A program made the position numbers and the translations under genes. A stretch of 64,000 nucleotides of DNA from positions 8,595,501 to 8,659,500 of the forward strand of contig NZ_JALRMO010000001.1 in the NCBI RefSeq assembly GCF_023276405.1, in the 5' to 3' direction. The stretch comes from Paenibacillus hamazuiensis (lineage in GTDB: Bacteria; Bacillota; Bacilli; Paenibacillales; NBRC-103111). Positions 18,052-25,917 of this stretch are shown piece by piece. Under the pieces are notes generated by a model. The model made no database searches. It had not been told where the DNA came from and saw only the letters and a program-made list of their open reading frames with translations. The number at the start of each line of letters is the position of its first letter. Position 1 is the stretch's first letter.

Positions 18052-19013
18052 ACGTGCCCGGATTCAAACTAAACGATATCCCGTCGCCCATCGTGCTGCA
18101 GGGCAACCGTCGGATCGCGTATCGCGACCCGGCTGTATTATATCACGACGGCATATTCCGGCTTTATTATACATTGGTTGCAACGGAGCCCGACGGCCGG
18201 GTATACCTCTATACGGCGACAAGCGAAAGCCGGGATCTGATCCATTGGAGCGCACCTCGTCGTTTGACGCCGAAGGATGCCAATTTGAATTACTCCAGCC
18301 CGGGAAATATCGTCCGCTTTCGTGATCGATGGATCATGTGCCTTCAAACGTATCCTCGCCCGAACGGTGAAAAATACGCCAACGAAACGGCCCGCATTTA
18401 TACAATGGAGAGTGCCGACCTTATCCACTGGTCGGAGCCGGAGCTGCTTTTGCTGAAAGGGAATGAGGTTGCGCCCGAGCAAATGGGCAGGATGATCGAT
18501 CCTTATTTGATCGAGAGCCGGGAAGAGCCCGGGAAGTGGTGGTGCTTTTACAAGCAGAACGGAGTCAGCATGTCGTTTTCCTATGATTTGAAGCAATGGA
18601 CTTATTACGGCCATGCCAACGCCGGCGAGAATGTATGCGTCGTACCTGTCGGCAATCGCTATGTGATGCTCCACTCGCCGGAGAACGGGATCGGCATCAT
18701 GACTTCGGCGGATCTCAAGAGTTGGACCCCCGAAAATACGCTTCTGACCTTGGGGCAGCAGGATTGGGAATGGGCCCGGGGCAGAATCACGGCCGGCTTC
18801 CTGCTCGATTGCCTGGATGTCGAAGGGATCGGTAAGTATCTGTTGTTTTTTCACGGAACCGGCCCGCAGGGTGAGGACGTTATCTTCGATACCCACGCCT
18901 GCATCGGAATCGCGTGGAGCGAAGATTTGGTCGAATGGCATTGGCCGCAAGCCAACCGGACAACTCGAAGTAACGCGCTCAACTTGCATAAAAAAACCTG
19001 GTTAAAGCAATAA
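18048..19013 (+). CDS. Five-bladed beta-propeller glycosidase (GH43/GH117-like)
   Basis: 321 residues without signal peptide. It shows repeated propeller-blade motifs: A-Y-R-D-P-A-V-L-Y-H-D-G near the start (the Asp in R-D-P is the catalytic base position in this clan), S-R-D-L-I-H-W-S, A-D-L-I-H-W-S-E-P, D-L-K-Q-W-T-Y and D-L-K-S-W-T-P. The D-x-x-x-W repeat is typical of GH43, GH32, GH117 and GH130-like proteins. The start is set by AGGAGGA at 18041. Being cytoplasmic and last in the importer operon, it probably cleaves the imported glycoside. The exact family is uncertain. Confidence 0.8.
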   Translation: MNVPGFKLNDIPSPIVLQGNRRIAYRDPAVLYHDGIFRLYYTLVATEPDGRVYLYTATSESRDLIHWSAPRRLTPKDANLNYSSPGNIVRFRDRWIMCLQTYPRPNGEKYANETARIYTMESADLIHWSEPELLLLKGNEVAPEQMGRMIDPYLIESREEPGKWWCFYKQNGVSMSFSYDLKQWTYYGHANAGENVCVVPVGNRYVMLHSPENGIGIMTSADLKSWTPENTLLTLGQQDWEWARGRITAGFLLDCLDVEGIGKYLLFFHGTGPQGEDVIFDTHACIGIAWSEDLVEWHWPQANRTTRSNALNLHKKTWLKQ

Positions 19014-19113
19014 TACGAAGGTCTTTGCAAATATACAAGATGACAATGCCAAATAGCCGCTTACCGGAAACGAAGCTCTATCGTTGACATAACTTCATGG
19101 AGGAGGATAAGCC

Positions 19114-19257
19114 ATGGAAAAGGAAAACCGTAAAGATTCCGAACTTAATGAAACGGCTTTAGAGGAAAGCAGTTTAAGCGTACCCGAAGGAGTTAAGCCC
19201 TACGTCGATATCATCGGCGAAGAGAGGTTGGATCCTGAAGATTACGTGAGCCGGTAG
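19114..19257 (+). CDS. Small acidic protein, 47 residues, unknown function
   Basis: Translated from ATG 19114 with AGGAGGAT seven bases upstream and closed by TAG 19255-19257; a strong terminator follows 31 bases later. The sequence is rich in Glu/Asp (E-E-S-S-L-S-V-P-E-G-V-K-P-Y-V-D-I-I-G near the middle) and has no membrane segment or Cys. A good ribosome binding site together with its own terminator argues for a real gene. No family recognised. Confidence 0.6.
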   Translation: MEKENRKDSELNETALEESSLSVPEGVKPYVDIIGEERLDPEDYVSR

Positions 19258-19288
19258 AACGGTCATGCGACCGTCGAATCCACGGCTG

Positions 19289-19314
19289 GGCACCTTACGC
19301 GAGGTGCCTTTTTT
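19289..19314 (+). terminator. Rho-independent terminator after the small acidic protein
   Basis: GGCACCT (19289-19295), six-base loop, AGGTGCC (19302-19308), six T. Confidence 0.85.
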
Positions 19315-19449
19315 CATCCCAATGTTCTAAATGCGCCACTCCCCTATGTTCTTATGGAACGAATAATGTTTCCTTACTTAAGATACTTTAAGAAAGTCCA
19401 ACGAAGGGAATATCGCAAATCAAATTGACTTCACGCAGGGGAGTTTTAT

Positions 19450-20613
19450 ATGAAGCTGGATTGCGAAAAGATCCAAATGAACTATTATGAAGAGTCGGAT
19501 TTGGCTATTCGCCACTTTCCGATTGCGTTTCACGAATGGGAGGAAAAAGCCAGACAAAGACTGGCGGCCGGACCGTTCGGTTACGTCCATGGAGGCGCGG
19601 GAAAGGGCGATACCATGCTGGCCAACCGCAGCATATTTGATAAGTACCGGTTATTGCCGCGGATCTGCAGCGATATTTCAGAAAGGGATTTGTCGATTAC
19701 CTTATTGGGTCGCCAACTGCCGTCACCTATTCTGCTTGCCCCCATAGGGGTTAACTCGATTTTTCATCGCGAAGGAGAACTTGCCGTTGCCAAAGCTTGT
19801 GCGGAGACCGGCATTCCGTATATTTTAAGCAACGTATCGTCGCAGCCTATGGAAAAGGTAGCGGAAGTCATGGGCGAGGCCGTTCGCTGGTTTCAATTAT
19901 ACCCGCCCATTGATCCTCACTTATCCCGAAGTTTCCTGGACCGAGCCAAGAAAGCGGGTTACTCCGCTATTGTCGTCACCGTCGACTCCACGATGCTCGG
20001 CTGGCGTGAAACGGACCTGCGTAATGCGTATTTACCTTTCCTGGAAGGCCATGGTATGGGAAATTACTTTACCGATCCCGTCTTTTTGCAAAAACTTGAT
20101 AAGTCCCCGGAGGAAGACAAAATTGCTGCCGTAAAAAAAGCGTTAAAGGAAGGAAATAATACGCAATTTACATGGAATTCTTTTGAAGAAATTCGAAAAA
20201 TGACTGACCTACCTTTGCTTTTAAAAGGTATTACTCATCCGGAAGACGCGAGATTTGCTATAAAACATGGGGCTGACGGTATTATCGTTTCCAATCATGG
20301 GGGACGGCAAATCGATGGCGCGATCGGTACGTTGGAAGCTTTGCCGGGCATTGTGGATGTGGTCCGGGGCGAGGTTCCGATTTTGCTTGACAGCGGAATT
20401 CGCAGAGGAGCAGACGTCATGAAGGCTGTCGCTTTGGGGGCTACCGCCGTGCTGATCGGACGGCCGTATATTTATGCTTTAGCTGTGGCCGGCCGGCAAG
20501 GAGTGATGGCAGTCATTCAAAATATCATCGCGGAAACCGAACTGACCCTGGCCATTTCCGGGCGCAAATCGATGAAAGAAGTGGATTCCACACTGATTGT
20601 CAAAATAACATAG
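19450..20613 (+). CDS. FMN-dependent alpha-hydroxy-acid oxidase (lactate oxidase/2-monooxygenase-like)
   Basis: 387 residues. The FMN-dependent 2-hydroxyacid dehydrogenase family is clear: S-P-I-L-L-A-P-I-G-V-N near residue 95, Q-L-Y near 148, V-T-V-D-S near 176, the catalytic lysine in L-L-L-K-G-I near 258, and the active-site S-N-H-G-G-R-Q near 281, followed by phosphate-binding L-D-S-G-I-R-R-G-A-D. It oxidises an L-2-hydroxyacid such as lactate or glycolate to the 2-oxo acid, using oxygen. Family members also include glycolate oxidase, which is relevant to the glycolate genes at 54-61 kb, but no regulatory site is shared with them. Start supported by AGGGGAG. Confidence 0.9.
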   Translation: MKLDCEKIQMNYYEESDLAIRHFPIAFHEWEEKARQRLAAGPFGYVHGGAGKGDTMLANRSIFDKYRLLPRICSDISERDLSITLLGRQLPSPILLAPIGVNSIFHREGELAVAKACAETGIPYILSNVSSQPMEKVAEVMGEAVRWFQLYPPIDPHLSRSFLDRAKKAGYSAIVVTVDSTMLGWRETDLRNAYLPFLEGHGMGNYFTDPVFLQKLDKSPEEDKIAAVKKALKEGNNTQFTWNSFEEIRKMTDLPLLLKGITHPEDARFAIKHGADGIIVSNHGGRQIDGAIGTLEALPGIVDVVRGEVPILLDSGIRRGADVMKAVALGATAVLIGRPYIYALAVAGRQGVMAVIQNIIAETELTLAISGRKSMKEVDSTLIVKIT

Positions 20614-20680
20614 CGATTGAATGCTGGAGCAGATGGAGTGGGGAAGATGGCCGAAGCAAACGGTTCCGAAGCAAAAATGA

Positions 20681-20845
20681 AATGGTGGCAGCTATCCCTT
20701 GGAAGCCGGTGTTAAAATTACGTTCAGACGGTACCCGGGGATGATTCACGGATTTTACGCCATGACCGATCTGTTCGACGACGGCCATTCAGTCTATGAG
20801 GATATTTCCGCGTTCGTGCATTCGCAAAATCGCAAATCAACGTAG
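20681..20845 (+). pseudogene. Alpha/beta-hydrolase (esterase/lipase) C-terminal relic
   Basis: A 54-codon stretch ending at TAG 20843-20845 matches the end of the alpha/beta-hydrolase-3 family: E-A-G-V-K-I-T-F-R-R-Y-P-G-M-I-H-G-F-Y-A-M, where the His of H-G-F is the catalytic-triad histidine, then V-Y-E-D-I-S-A-F-V. The frame is closed by TGA at 20678. A short ATG-initiated frame at 20647 runs in a different phase and stops. The nucleophile-serine part (G-D-S-A-G-G) is missing. It is a deletion relic. Confidence 0.75.
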
Positions 20846-20950
20846 ATGATGCTTCGCCGATAAGAGTACAAGGCGGATGGTTGGCATAATAAGCTAATCT
20901 CGGATATAATATAGAGTAATTCACTAAGGAGCGATTTTTTTGTCTGGGGC

Positions 20951-21061
20951 CGTTCTTAACTAAGCCAATTCCATAAAAGAGGTTTTCAAACATACGCCAC
21001 CCGTCTGTCCATTTCGGATGATGCGGGTAGGGTTTGAAAGCTTCGGAATTAGTTAAGAACG
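20951..21061. repeat. 111-bp imperfect inverted-repeat element (long hairpin)
   Basis: The outer arm GTTCTTAACTAA (from 20952) and AATTCC pair with GGAATTAGTTAAGAAC (21045-21060), with a GCC bulge on the left arm. Inner arms continue the pairing: TTTTCAAAC with GTTTGAAA, and CCACCCG with CGGGTAG. The whole region can fold into one long stem. It directly follows a promoter-, RBS- and TTG-like sequence (ATATAAT near 20905, AAGGAG near 20928), so it seems inserted into the head of a former gene. It resembles a MITE or an extragenic palindromic repeat. No coding capacity. Confidence 0.6.
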
Positions 21062-21107
21062 ACGGATATAACCAGATCCTTAGGGATACCTGTTATAATG
21101 AGTTCAC

Positions 21108-21130
21108 ATCCGTGCCGGTTCGGCACGGAT
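21108..21130 (+). repeat. Left copy of 23-bp target duplication (terminator hairpin)
   Basis: ATCCGTGCC, five-base loop, GGCACGGAT. Identical to 22677-22699 on the other side of the insertion element. This copy lacks a T-run because the element starts at the next base. Confidence 0.85.
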
Positions 21131-21143
21131 CAGATTGTTGACA

Positions 21144-21170
21144 AAGCCCCGGTTTTTCGGGGCTTTTGTA
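21144..21170. terminator. Terminator inside the left end of the insertion sequence
   Basis: AAAGCCCCG pairs with CGGGGCTTT over a TTTTT loop, followed by TG on the plus strand; on the minus strand the stem is followed by GTC. It is close to the transposase stop at 21214. Confidence 0.6.
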
Positions 21171-21213
21171 GGATCATTTTTTGAATTTAGCCCTAAAAAT
21201 AGAAGATCGCCTC

Positions 21214-22580
21214 TTATCCGGCCCTCTTAGCCAGGATATTGGCGATCTTTTTAATGTTTTGACATAGTGCAGTCAGTAATGCTTGCTGCTGCACTTTGTT
21301 TCGGCCGCGGAATCGGCAGTAGCGAAGCCCATGGAGCTCTTTGGCATCCGCGAAGCTTCGCTCAATCGTCTGGTATCGTAAGCGGTAGAGATATTTGCCG
21401 GACTTGCTTCTACCGTTTTGTTTTACCCACTCTTTACTATCCTGCCACACATGCCTGGTGATGACTTTTTGGTGATTCCGGGACCGGGTACATTCTTTGA
21501 GCATGGGGCAGTTCGCACAATGATTCGGATCCGACTTATACTGTCTGTAGCCTTCGCGATCCGTTGTCGTATATTTCAATTCGTGTTTTTGTGGACATAT
21601 ATACACATTGTTCTCCGCATCATACTTAAATCGCCACTTAGCCATTAATCCTTTAACTGGGGTAAAGGCTCTACCTCCGATGACCGCGTATATTTTCTTG
21701 TCTTGAAGCTTTTTGCAAATGTGCGACGTGAAGTAACCTGCATCCAGTGCGACGGCTTCTAGTGTTTTTTCGAATTTGAACTTCTTGATGATATGTTCCA
21801 AACGCTCTATGTAAGGGACAGAATCGTGAACGTTGCCGGCAGTGACGTGGACATCCATGATGATGTTGTATTTGTGGTCGACGGTCCGATGATCGAGATA
21901 GAAAAAGCCTTCCGGCTTACCGTCCCGTACCATATAACCGCTCTCCGGATCGGTTGTGCTTACCTTCGTTAGTTTGGTTTCTTCCACCTCCTCTCGTGGC
22001 TTTAAAGCTTTTTTCCATGAGCCTCGCGATCGGCACGAATTGCTTCGTCCAGTTCTTCCATGTAGGCCCTCGTACTCTTGGTTACTTCCTCTTGAACAAA
22101 CTTTCGTTTATTCGCATTGGCCTTGAGATGAGTTGAGTCGGTGATGAGTACCCGACCGGCAACGAGACGATGTTGAATAGCAAGCAGAACGACCCGGTCG
22201 AAGATTTGTTGAAGTACATCGCCTTCTTGAAGACGTTCACGAAAGTAGCTGAGGGTGCTATGATCCGGCACGCGATCCTTGAGCCCAAGCCCCAGAAACC
22301 ATCGATAAGCATTATTAGAGAAAACCTCTCTTTCCAACCGCCGTTCGGAGCGAATGCCGTCAAGATACCCGATCAATAGCATCTTGAAAAGCATGATGGG
22401 ATCTGCCGAGGGACGTCCATTATCCTCGCAGTAATAAGGACGGACTAAGTCGAGAATAAAGGAAAAGTCGATATGCTTATGTACTTTACGAAGAGGATGA
22501 TCCGGATGAACCAGTTCCTCGATACACACCAATTCATATTCATTTTGGACATTCGGATTAGAACGAAGCATAAGATCCAC
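21214..22580 (-). CDS. IS1182-family DDE transposase in two frames (likely -1 frameshift)
   Basis: Frame A (22580 down to stop 22002-22004, 192 residues) has the N-terminal domain ([15 protein letters not shown]) and the first catalytic Asp in [11 protein letters not shown]. Frame B (open from about 22014 to 21214) has the second Asp in A-L-D-A-G-Y-F, a Cys-containing insert ([17 protein letters not shown]) and the Glu in [11 protein letters not shown]. The frames differ by -1 and meet at A-AAA-AAG (22014-22008), a classical slippery heptamer, so a full protein of about 455 residues could be made by frameshifting. A one-base loss in the A-run is the alternative. Confidence 0.85.
22008..22014 (-). 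promoter_or_regulatory. Candidate -1 ribosomal frameshift site
   Basis: On the minus strand the in-frame codons read GGA AAA AAG CTT TAA, which contains the heptamer A-AAA-AAG in zero frame. Slipping one base back opens the frame of the transposase C-terminal part. A small palindrome (GCTTTAAAGC) lies immediately downstream. Confidence 0.55.
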
Positions 22581-22676
22581 CGCCTTAAGAGTATATTTAA
22601 ATTATAACATATTAACGCGGTAATTTGTTAAAGATATTGAACGAAAAAGTAGCCTGTTGGGTTTTTCAACAGGCTG

Positions 22677-22699
22677 ATCCGTGCCGGTTCGGCACGGAT
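22677..22699 (+). repeat. Right copy of 23-bp target duplication, with intact T-run
   Basis: Same hairpin as 21108-21130; here it is followed by TTTTTT, so this copy plus T-run is the original rho-independent terminator into which the element inserted. Confidence 0.85.
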
Positions 22700-22727
22700 T
22701 TTTTTGGCTCAAAATAGCGGGTGCTAC

Positions 22728-22764
22728 AAGGGGAGGGATGACGTATGTTCATTCCTCCCCTTTT
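22728..22764 (+). terminator. Hairpin with T-run upstream of the GNAT gene
   Basis: AAGGGGAGG (22728-22736) pairs with CCTCCCCTT (22754-22762), with further pairing in the loop, and is followed by TT. It may be a terminator or part of a leader. Confidence 0.55.
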
Positions 22765-22897
22765 CATATTTTCGGCAAAGGAGGAGGGGAGCGAAACCAT
22801 TTTAATCGCAGTAGCAACCGGATTTTCGGAATGAAAGACCCGCTCTCTATGTCAATAAGAGCGGACAATACTTTAAATTGCAGGAGGAGAACTATCC

Positions 22898-23404
22898 ATG
22901 AAACTTCAAACGAATCGGCTTCTATTAACAACGCTTGATCTGGATTTGATCGAGGCGGCGGCAAGACGCGATACAGCCGCTATAGAGGCTTTGGGTTACA
23001 AAACCAATGGTGAATGGCCGGGGCCGGATTTTTTTGAAGCGTTACCTTACTTTCGCGAGATTCTGATCAAAAATAACGGTACCAGAGGATTTGACTCATG
23101 GATCATTGTGGAAAGAGAAACGAAAGAAATTGTAGGCGGGATAGGTTTTGTAGGAGATCCCGATCAGGACGGCATGATTGAAATCGGTTTTGCAACAAAC
23201 GAAAGCCATCGCCGCAAAGGATATTGCTTTGAAGCCGCTCAAAAATTAATGGAATGGGCATTGGATCACGATGAGGTCCAACTCATAACGGCGAGATGCG
23301 AGCTCGGCAATATCGGCTCTAAGAATGTGCTGCTTAAGTTGGGATTCGAAATGGATCACAAAGACGAAGAGTTGATTTATTGGAAATATCCGAAGATGAA
23401 GTAA
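22898..23404 (+). CDS. GNAT family N-acetyltransferase (RimJ/RimL-like)
   Basis: 168 residues. N-terminal L-Q-T-N-R-L-L-L-T-T and the central I-G-F-V-G-D-P-D-Q-D-G-M-I-E-I-G-F-A block, then N-E-S-H-R-R-K-G-Y, the acetyl-CoA pyrophosphate-binding motif A (R-x-x-G-x variant), and N-I-G-S-K-N-V-L-L-K-L-G-F near the end. This pattern fits the GNAT_3 (ribosomal-protein-alanine acetyltransferase-like) subfamily acting on protein N-termini or small amines. The start at 22898 has AGGAGGAG nine bases upstream. A CCGCTCT/AGAGCGG hairpin (22840-22864) lies in the leader. Confidence 0.88.
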   Translation: MKLQTNRLLLTTLDLDLIEAAARRDTAAIEALGYKTNGEWPGPDFFEALPYFREILIKNNGTRGFDSWIIVERETKEIVGGIGFVGDPDQDGMIEIGFATNESHRRKGYCFEAAQKLMEWALDHDEVQLITARCELGNIGSKNVLLKLGFEMDHKDEELIYWKYPKMK

Positions 23405-23456
23405 GGGAGGCTAAATAAATATGATCGGCAAGATCATTAGATGACGCAGAATTCAC

Positions 23457-23588
23457 TTCTATCTGGCTCAAAAGTTTGGTGTAACGGTGTTCGCCGCCGA
23501 ATTATGAATCAATGCAACCGATAATTATCGAAGATTCAACGAGTTCGATCTGGAACGCCAAATTATTCCGATCCATGCAGATGCCTGC
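23457..23588 (+). pseudogene. SAM-dependent methyltransferase relic with in-frame TGA
   Basis: One continuous frame reads F-Y-L-A-Q-K-F-G-V-T-V-F-A-A-E-L, then TGA (23505-23507), then I-N-A-T-D-N-Y-R-R-F-N-E-F-D-L and R-Q-I-I-P-I-H-A-D-A. This is the region after motif I of class I SAM methyltransferases, where intact relatives have A-A-D-L-W at the stop position. The glycine-rich SAM loop and everything after the A-D-A segment are missing; the frame runs straight into the terminator at 23593. It is a relic reduced to about 44 codons. Confidence 0.7.
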
Positions 23589-23592
23589 AGGG

Positions 23593-23628
23593 AAAAGTAC
23601 CCCGAATTTCTTTTCGGGGTACTTTTGA
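23593..23628. terminator. Bidirectional terminator between GNAT side and secreted protein
   Basis: AAAAGTACCCCGAA (23593-23606) pairs with TTCGGGGTACTTTT (23613-23626) around a six-base loop; A- and T-rich ends make it functional in both directions. It serves the convergent genes on both sides. Confidence 0.88.
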
Positions 23629-23652
23629 ATGCAGTATGTGCAGGATTGTCCA

Positions 23653-25335
23653 CTATTCCGAAAGATCTTCGATATTTAGCGTAACACCGTTATACGTGGC
23701 ATATCCGTAGCTTTTCGGTTTACCGTCTGCATCCATATCAAACAACAGTTTGGCGGGTGCAGCACCGAAAGCTGCCCCGAATGTAGCCCTGAAATTCATT
23801 TCTCCTTGCTTTTTACCGGTCAATTGAATGTTCGCTTCGTAGCGGCTTTCACCTAAATAATTATAATTCGCCTTCTCATATCCGTTATAGAAATTCACGC
23901 CGTCATCACTGAAGTTTACATACTGCGTTTCGGAATATCCTTTGAAATTCGGGGAAATTTGCTTTGTAATAGAAATGTATCCGGAATGTTTCCCGGCGAT
24001 TTTTCCTTCTACATTCGGATCCATGGAATTTAAAACAGTCAGGTCTTTTATGCCGTATGGGATATTATCCGTCGTTTTTTTAATCGGTACGGGTTTCCCC
24101 GGTTTGTAATCCGGCAGGTTCACTTTCTGAAGCCTCATTTGTAACCCGTTGCTGCCTCTGAGACCCTCCGCCCACATGGCGCGTTTTCCGTCCGGATGCC
24201 AGGACATAGGCGAGTAATATACCCAATTTTCATCCGTAGTGAGCTGCACTCCTTGATATCCCGGTTGGTGCATGGAACGGTTAATGTCAATCAATACCGG
24301 ACCGATGTTACCATTCCTGAACTTGCGTACTCCGTCCACTGAATATAAATATAGAATCCCGGTGGGAGCCGCAGAGGTCGTTATGCCGTACGGCCTCGGC
24401 ATGAGTCCGAATATGGCCGGGTCTGTATGTTTTGAAAACCTGGTGCTCATGACGATTCCCAAACGTTCATCCGGGGAAAATATAGTTGTTTCGTCATATC
24501 CGGGTGTACGTGTGATTTGCGTTATATTCTCCGTATTTAAATCTTGCACAACCGAATCGGGAGTACTGTTATCCTTTCCCCCTATAAGAGATATTGCGTT
24601 TCCTCCTTTGACAAATTGTTTAACTTCTCCTCCCCGAGTCGCAAGGGGAATCATATATCCCGGACGATCCGGATCATTTTTAAAGCTCTGTACGGAACTG
24701 ATAATTTGCACTTTCTCGAGAACACAGTTATCTTTTTTACGTTCCAAGACTCCGATAAGTGCAGCAGCGGACCAACCCGAGCGGAGTATCGTCCAACTCA
24801 TATGTTTGTTGTCGGGTGCGATAATAATTTCCGACCAATGATGGGAGGTCTGCGGATCATCCATAATGATCGAAGGGTAAACAATAGGGACCAGGTTTGT
24901 GCTGCTGCATTTGTCAATATTAGGTGTGCACTCGAGCACATAATCGCCCAGCAGCACTCGTTTATTGTCCTGAAACGGCCTGTAACGGATGCCGTTGGCC
25001 GTAGGTTTTGTCGGTATGACACCGGAGAAAATGACTTTGAAATCGGTTCCATCATCGTTAAGAACGGCAATGTTATAAAAATCGGCAGTATGGATATCTT
25101 TCTCTGTTTTATACGAAACAAGCACTTTCCCCGAGTAAGTGTAGGTACCTTTCAGTTGTTTATTTACATAAGGCGGCAATGGGATGGTGCTTATGTTTAC
25201 TCTTCCAATTCCGTTGCTTTTGGATTCCAGGCCGTCATTTACGGAGTCTGAAGATGCATTTGAAGCAAATGCCGGTGTTACCATTGACAATAAAAGACTT
25301 AGCATAGCCAGTACCGAAACTAATCTTTTTTTCAT
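23653..25335 (-). CDS. Secreted beta-propeller-like protein (TolB/PD40-like repeats)
   Basis: 560 residues from the chosen start, which has GGGAGGCG seven bases upstream; a longer frame from 25401 would hide the signal peptide. The N-terminus is a typical Sec signal (K-K-R, a hydrophobic core, A-F-A-S cleavage near residue 24). The body contains S-P-D-E-R-L-G-I-V-M-S and H-P-D-G-K-R-A-M-W-A-E, the S-P-D-G/K-x-A-x-W type repeats of TolB-like propellers. The C-terminal 170 residues differ and may be a lipid- or ligand-binding sandwich. It is probably extracellular; function unknown. A cre-like site lies in its upstream region. Confidence 0.75.
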   Translation of the reverse strand: MKKRLVSVLAMLSLLLSMVTPAFASNASSDSVNDGLESKSNGIGRVNISTIPLPPYVNKQLKGTYTYSGKVLVSYKTEKDIHTADFYNIAVLNDDGTDFKVIFSGVIPTKPTANGIRYRPFQDNKRVLLGDYVLECTPNIDKCSSTNLVPIVYPSIIMDDPQTSHHWSEIIIAPDNKHMSWTILRSGWSAAALIGVLERKKDNCVLEKVQIISSVQSFKNDPDRPGYMIPLATRGGEVKQFVKGGNAISLIGGKDNSTPDSVVQDLNTENITQITRTPGYDETTIFSPDERLGIVMSTRFSKHTDPAIFGLMPRPYGITTSAAPTGILYLYSVDGVRKFRNGNIGPVLIDINRSMHQPGYQGVQLTTDENWVYYSPMSWHPDGKRAMWAEGLRGSNGLQMRLQKVNLPDYKPGKPVPIKKTTDNIPYGIKDLTVLNSMDPNVEGKIAGKHSGYISITKQISPNFKGYSETQYVNFSDDGVNFYNGYEKANYNYLGESRYEANIQLTGKKQGEMNFRATFGAAFGAAPAKLLFDMDADGKPKSYGYATYNGVTLNIEDLSE

Positions 25336-25395
25336 CAAATCGCCTCCCGAATTAGGTTGAAGCAATGAATTATTTGGCCGGTAGAATCCATGGAT

Positions 25396-25410
25396 GTGCA
25401 AACGTTTTCC
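25396..25410. promoter_or_regulatory. cre-like site (CcpA) upstream of the secreted protein
   Basis: GTGCAAACGTTTTCC fits the cre core T-G-N-A-A-N-C-G-N-W-N-N-C, with the two outermost positions off. It lies about 60 bases upstream of the minus-strand start at 25335, a place consistent with carbon catabolite repression. Confidence 0.4.
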
Positions 25411-25917
25411 AAAAGCGCCACAGTCAGCCTATTACATCCTCAGATTGAGCCTCACCCCCGCATCTGTTTTGTATGCGCTTGCAAAATCGAATATAGTATT
25501 TGGAAATTAATAACTCAACAGGTTATTTTTAAGTTTTTTTCATGGTCATTTTTAAGGGCGAGTTCAAAAAGGTACGTCGCTTCGGAGCAGGGGGAATCTC
25601 CCGGTCGCTCCCCTTCCCCACAAAGTGAAGCTAATCTTTGATGCTTATTCCGAATACTTTGCGGGGACCCCAACAAATCGTAAATTTTTGAATATGGCCA
25701 GGTAAAAACTTAAATCTGCCCTTGTTAGCATTTTTTTGACAAGTGATATACTGTAGATTTGAGAGCGCATACAAAAATGCATCCGTCTGAGTAAAAATCC
25801 TGAACATTTTGTCATTCTTACGTGCAAAGGAAGGGATAGCTTCACAAGAGAAGTCGATAAATATTTACAAAAGATGAGTGGTGTGTAACTAATTTATAAA
25901 TGCTAGGGGTTTGCATC
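25411..25917. other. 507-base stretch without a recognised gene
   Basis: Only short, unconvincing frames on either strand. It holds a weak AATAAC/GTTATT hairpin followed by T-runs (25509-25530), and an extended -10-like TGATATACT at about 25744, which could drive the AAA ATPase gene. Confidence 0.5.

Larger units (their letters stand above)
21131..22676 (-). mobile_element. Complete IS1182-family insertion sequence, 1546 bp
   Basis: The ends are set by the flanking 23-bp duplication. The left end reads CAGATTGTTGACAAAGCC and the right end, read inward, CAGCCTGTTGAAAAACCC: terminal inverted repeats with 14 of 18 positions alike. Inside are two minus-strand frames that together form one DDE transposase. 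Near the left end lies a GC-rich hairpin with T-run (21144-21170, AAAGCCCC/GGGGCTTTT), which would stop transcription across the end of the element. The family name rests on the transposase (N-terminal InsH-like domain, DDE domain with central Cys-rich insert), recognised from memory. Confidence 0.85.

Noticed and set aside
19083-19090. TTGACA before the 47-residue acidic protein as -35 box
   Set aside because: The gene start is only about 25 bases downstream and no -10 box fits between.
20951-21061. Integron attC site
   Set aside because: The hairpin arms contain GTTAAGA-like ends but not the RYYYAAC/GTTRRRY core, and no integrase or cassette array is present.
23505-23507. TGA read as selenocysteine or tryptophan in a methyltransferase
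   Set aside because: The gene is also deleted at both ends, the residue expected is Trp, and no SECIS-like structure is apparent. A pseudogene is the simpler reading.
24272-25251. Long plus-strand open frames opposite the secreted propeller gene
   Set aside because: They have no ribosome binding sites and low-complexity protein character; the minus-strand frame has a signal peptide, RBS and propeller motifs.
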